Positions 6,293 through 7,469 of a stretch of 7,469 nt of DNA are shown here, in pieces; position 1 is the first letter of the stretch; each line of letters begins with the position of its first letter. The DNA is from SIG299 sp964632165 (GTDB lineage: Bacteria > Bacillota > Clostridia > Lachnospirales > Lachnospiraceae), in contig CAZWCZ010000055.1 in NCBI GenBank assembly GCA_964632165.1, positions 1 to 7,469 on the forward strand. Reading direction: 5' to 3'. The position numbers and the translations under genes were made by a program. A model generated the notes under the pieces. The model saw nothing but the letters and a program-made list of their open reading frames with translations. It had not been told where the DNA came from and made no database searches.

Positions 6293-6568
6293 TTATTCAT
6301 TCATACTCTTGACAAATACAGTTGAGGGAATAAACTTAATTTTCTTTTTTGCAGGAGCTGTCTCTTTCTTAGCGGTTTTAATATTATAGAACGAATGTGA
6401 TTCCCTAACAATACCATAAAGGCTACCCACACCCTGAAGAGGAACTTTTTCCTCATTAATCATAGATTCACGCAGTTCTTCCATCATAGCTTCATAAATA
6501 TTCGTTGTATTTGTGATAGTTGTATCAGCTCTGTTCGCTACTCTTCTAATAAAATCAATCTTTGTCAT
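6293..6568 (-). CDS. HU/IHF-family DNA-binding protein (phage-encoded)
   Basis: 91 aa, the usual length for HU/IHF subunits, which dimerise and bend DNA. The N-terminal helices are KIDFIRRVANRAD (3-15) and IYEAMMEELRESM (24-36), the pattern of HU's dimerisation body. The signature V-P-L-x-G-V-G-S-L (42-50) matches the family's V-x-L-x-G-F-G-x-F with Phe replaced by Val/Leu. The arm spans 52-78, basic at its end (KKETAPAKKKIKF), and the C-terminal helix is FVKSMNE. At the arm tip, where HU normally has Arg-Asn-Pro with the intercalating proline, the text reads YNIKT, so that proline appears to be absent and bending may differ. The ATG has AAAGGAG with a 9-nt spacer. It lies 41 nt after the metallophosphoesterase. 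It probably shapes phage DNA for replication, packaging or transcription. Confidence 0.92.
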   Translation of the reverse strand: MTKIDFIRRVANRADTTITNTTNIYEAMMEELRESMINEEKVPLQGVGSLYGIVRESHSFYNIKTAKKETAPAKKKIKFIPSTVFVKSMNE

Positions 6569-6592
6569 AAAATTTTTCTCCTTTTTTTCGTT

Positions 6593-6607
6593 TGTGTTTT
6601 ATACACA
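6593..6607. repeat. Short inverted repeat upstream of HU gene
   Basis: TGTGT and ACACA flank a 5-nt AT spacer inside the 41-nt gap between the metallophosphoesterase and HU genes. It could be a small operator or a weak RNA hairpin. No convincing promoter boxes accompany it, and in AT-rich DNA such a 5-bp match may be chance. Confidence 0.25.
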
Positions 6608-6609
6608 TT

Positions 6610-7469
6610 TTAATTTAATTTGATAGGGTATTTGACCCTGATGCCGTAATTTTTTTCAAAAATAATAAATAAAGCTCCCGCATTAGCACAGCGTCGAAGC
6701 TTCATTGAAAAATCATCTGTTCCTATAATGCTTGGAACTCTTATAATCTCACGATTAATTCCAACTGTTTTACTGGCATCGTGATGCAAATGACCACCAA
6801 TAAGATAATCGATCTGTATATTATATAAATTTGAAAATTCTTGAATTGCAGTTGTCATGTTTTTAACCTCGCCGTGAATACCTAAAAAGTTTTGACCATA
6901 GATATTTTCAAATATCAATCCTGTTGAGTTTTCTATATATTCAAAATTAGGATTATCGGCAAGATTGTTTTTAATCAATTCTCTGACAATATAGTCAGTG
7001 TTTTCGTTATCAAATGTTCCTTTAGGTTGCCCCAACATCCGGAGTTCAGTATGATTTCCTTTAACCATTTGAAATCGTATTCTTACATATTTTGATAATT
7101 GATTGAGCCAATTTACAAGGAACATTCCATATTTAACGCTTCCTTCGATAACTCCGTATCTTAACTTGAAAAGCTGTTTAACTCTTAAAATACCGTCTGA
7201 AAAATCTCCCATTTCATATATGCTGATATTATCAAGTTCTTCTTTATAAACAATATCTATTACTTGAACAAACAAATCCCACATTCTTTTTTCAAAAATT
7301 TCAGGACTATATGAATTAATACTTTCTCCTTTTAACCCTTTTATATCAAAAGCTACGCCATAATGTTCATCGCCAAAACATAATATTCCAGTTTTATCAG
7401 AACATTTTATACGATTTAAATACGGAGAAAAATCTTCAGGACTTGGAGATTGAGCAGAATTATTTTCTT
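6610..7469 (-). CDS. Calcineurin-like metallophosphoesterase, 5'-truncated by window edge
   Basis: The frame stays open from the right edge to TAA at 6610: 285 visible residues. The ATG at 7284 is not the true start, because the upstream part encodes family motif I. Metal-binding motifs appear in order: GDEHYG (Asp33 and His35, visible numbering), MGDFSDG (Asp88), KGNHTE (Asn138, His139), GIHGE (His198) and GGHLHHD (His226, His228). This is the full two-metal site of the calcineurin/Mre11-type phosphoesterase fold, so an active enzyme is likely. The fold includes protein phosphatases, 2',3'-cyclic phosphodiesterases and SbcD/Mre11 nucleases; phage copies are often labelled DNA repair exonuclease, but no partner SbcC-type ATPase is in view, so the substrate is unknown. 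The visible N-terminus is polar with Ser/Pro (AQSPSPEDFSPY), perhaps a linker. It is followed by HU in the same direction. Confidence 0.93.
   Translation of the reverse strand, partial: ENNSAQSPSPEDFSPYLNRIKCSDKTGILCFGDEHYGVAFDIKGLKGESINSYSPEIFEKRMWDLFVQVIDIVYKEELDNISIYEMGDFSDGILRVKQLFKLRYGVIEGSVKYGMFLVNWLNQLSKYVRIRFQMVKGNHTELRMLGQPKGTFDNENTDYIVRELIKNNLADNPNFEYIENSTGLIFENIYGQNFLGIHGEVKNMTTAIQEFSNLYNIQIDYLIGGHLHHDASKTVGINREIIRVPSIIGTDDFSMKLRRCANAGALFIIFEKNYGIRVKYPIKLN

Noticed and set aside
6569..6609. Promoter before the HU gene (TATAAA on the minus strand)
   Set aside because: No matching -35 box at a proper distance; in AT-rich DNA TATAAA alone is weak evidence.
7282..7284. ATG as start of the metallophosphoesterase
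   Set aside because: The frame is open upstream to the edge and encodes the Asp-x-His metal motif, so the gene must start further right.
1..7469. Possible stop-codon reassignment, as in some gut phages
   Set aside because: TAA, TGA and TAG each end a gene at a sensible point with a neighbour starting right after, and no motif-bearing frame is interrupted by any of them.

Overview
This window is part of the packaging and early head-assembly module of a tailed, double-stranded DNA bacteriophage or prophage. The DNA is AT-rich by eye and every supported gene lies on the minus strand, so the map reads from high to low coordinates. Several start codons have strong purine-rich Shine-Dalgarno sites (AAAAAGGAGG, AAAGGAG, AAGGAG). 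Together with the AT-rich codon choice this points to a Bacillota (Firmicutes, probably clostridial) host rather than Bacteroidota; that host call is an inference. TAA, TGA and TAG all occur as stops, so there is no sign of a reassigned stop codon.

In transcription order: (1) a calcineurin-type metallophosphoesterase whose start lies beyond the right edge; (2) a phage HU/IHF-family DNA-binding protein; (3) a GC-rich hairpin and, four bases later, a tRNA with anticodon CAU; (4) a 66-nt leader with hairpin potential; (5) a zinc-finger plus helix-turn-helix protein with a NUMOD1-like C-terminus; (6) a zinc-ribbon protein directly upstream of the large terminase, a candidate small terminase subunit or packaging accessory; (7) the terminase large subunit (TerL) with ATPase and RNase H-like nuclease motifs; (8) the portal protein; (9) a 65-residue unidentified protein; (10) a probable capsid maturation protease with a C-terminal scaffold extension, running off the left edge.

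The genes from the zinc-finger protein to the protease are packed with overlaps or gaps of at most about 15 nt and look like one operon: DNA recognition, packaging motor, portal, then protease and scaffold. By the usual order the major capsid protein would follow just past the left edge, but it is not visible here.

The most informative signal is inside the protease gene. A near-ideal Shine-Dalgarno site (AAAAAGGAGG, 7-nt spacer) sits in frame within the ORF just before an internal ATG at codon 232, where the protease-like domain ends and an acidic, helical tail begins. This is the layout expected of a nested scaffold gene, as in lambda C/Nu3. Other points worth checking are the G1:A72 mismatch in the tRNA, the choice of start for the portal (GTG or ATG) and for the zinc-finger/HTH protein (ATG or TTG), and two consecutive Cys-rich putative DNA-binding proteins before TerL. 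I saw no defence system, CRISPR array, insertion sequence, integrase or toxin-antitoxin pair.
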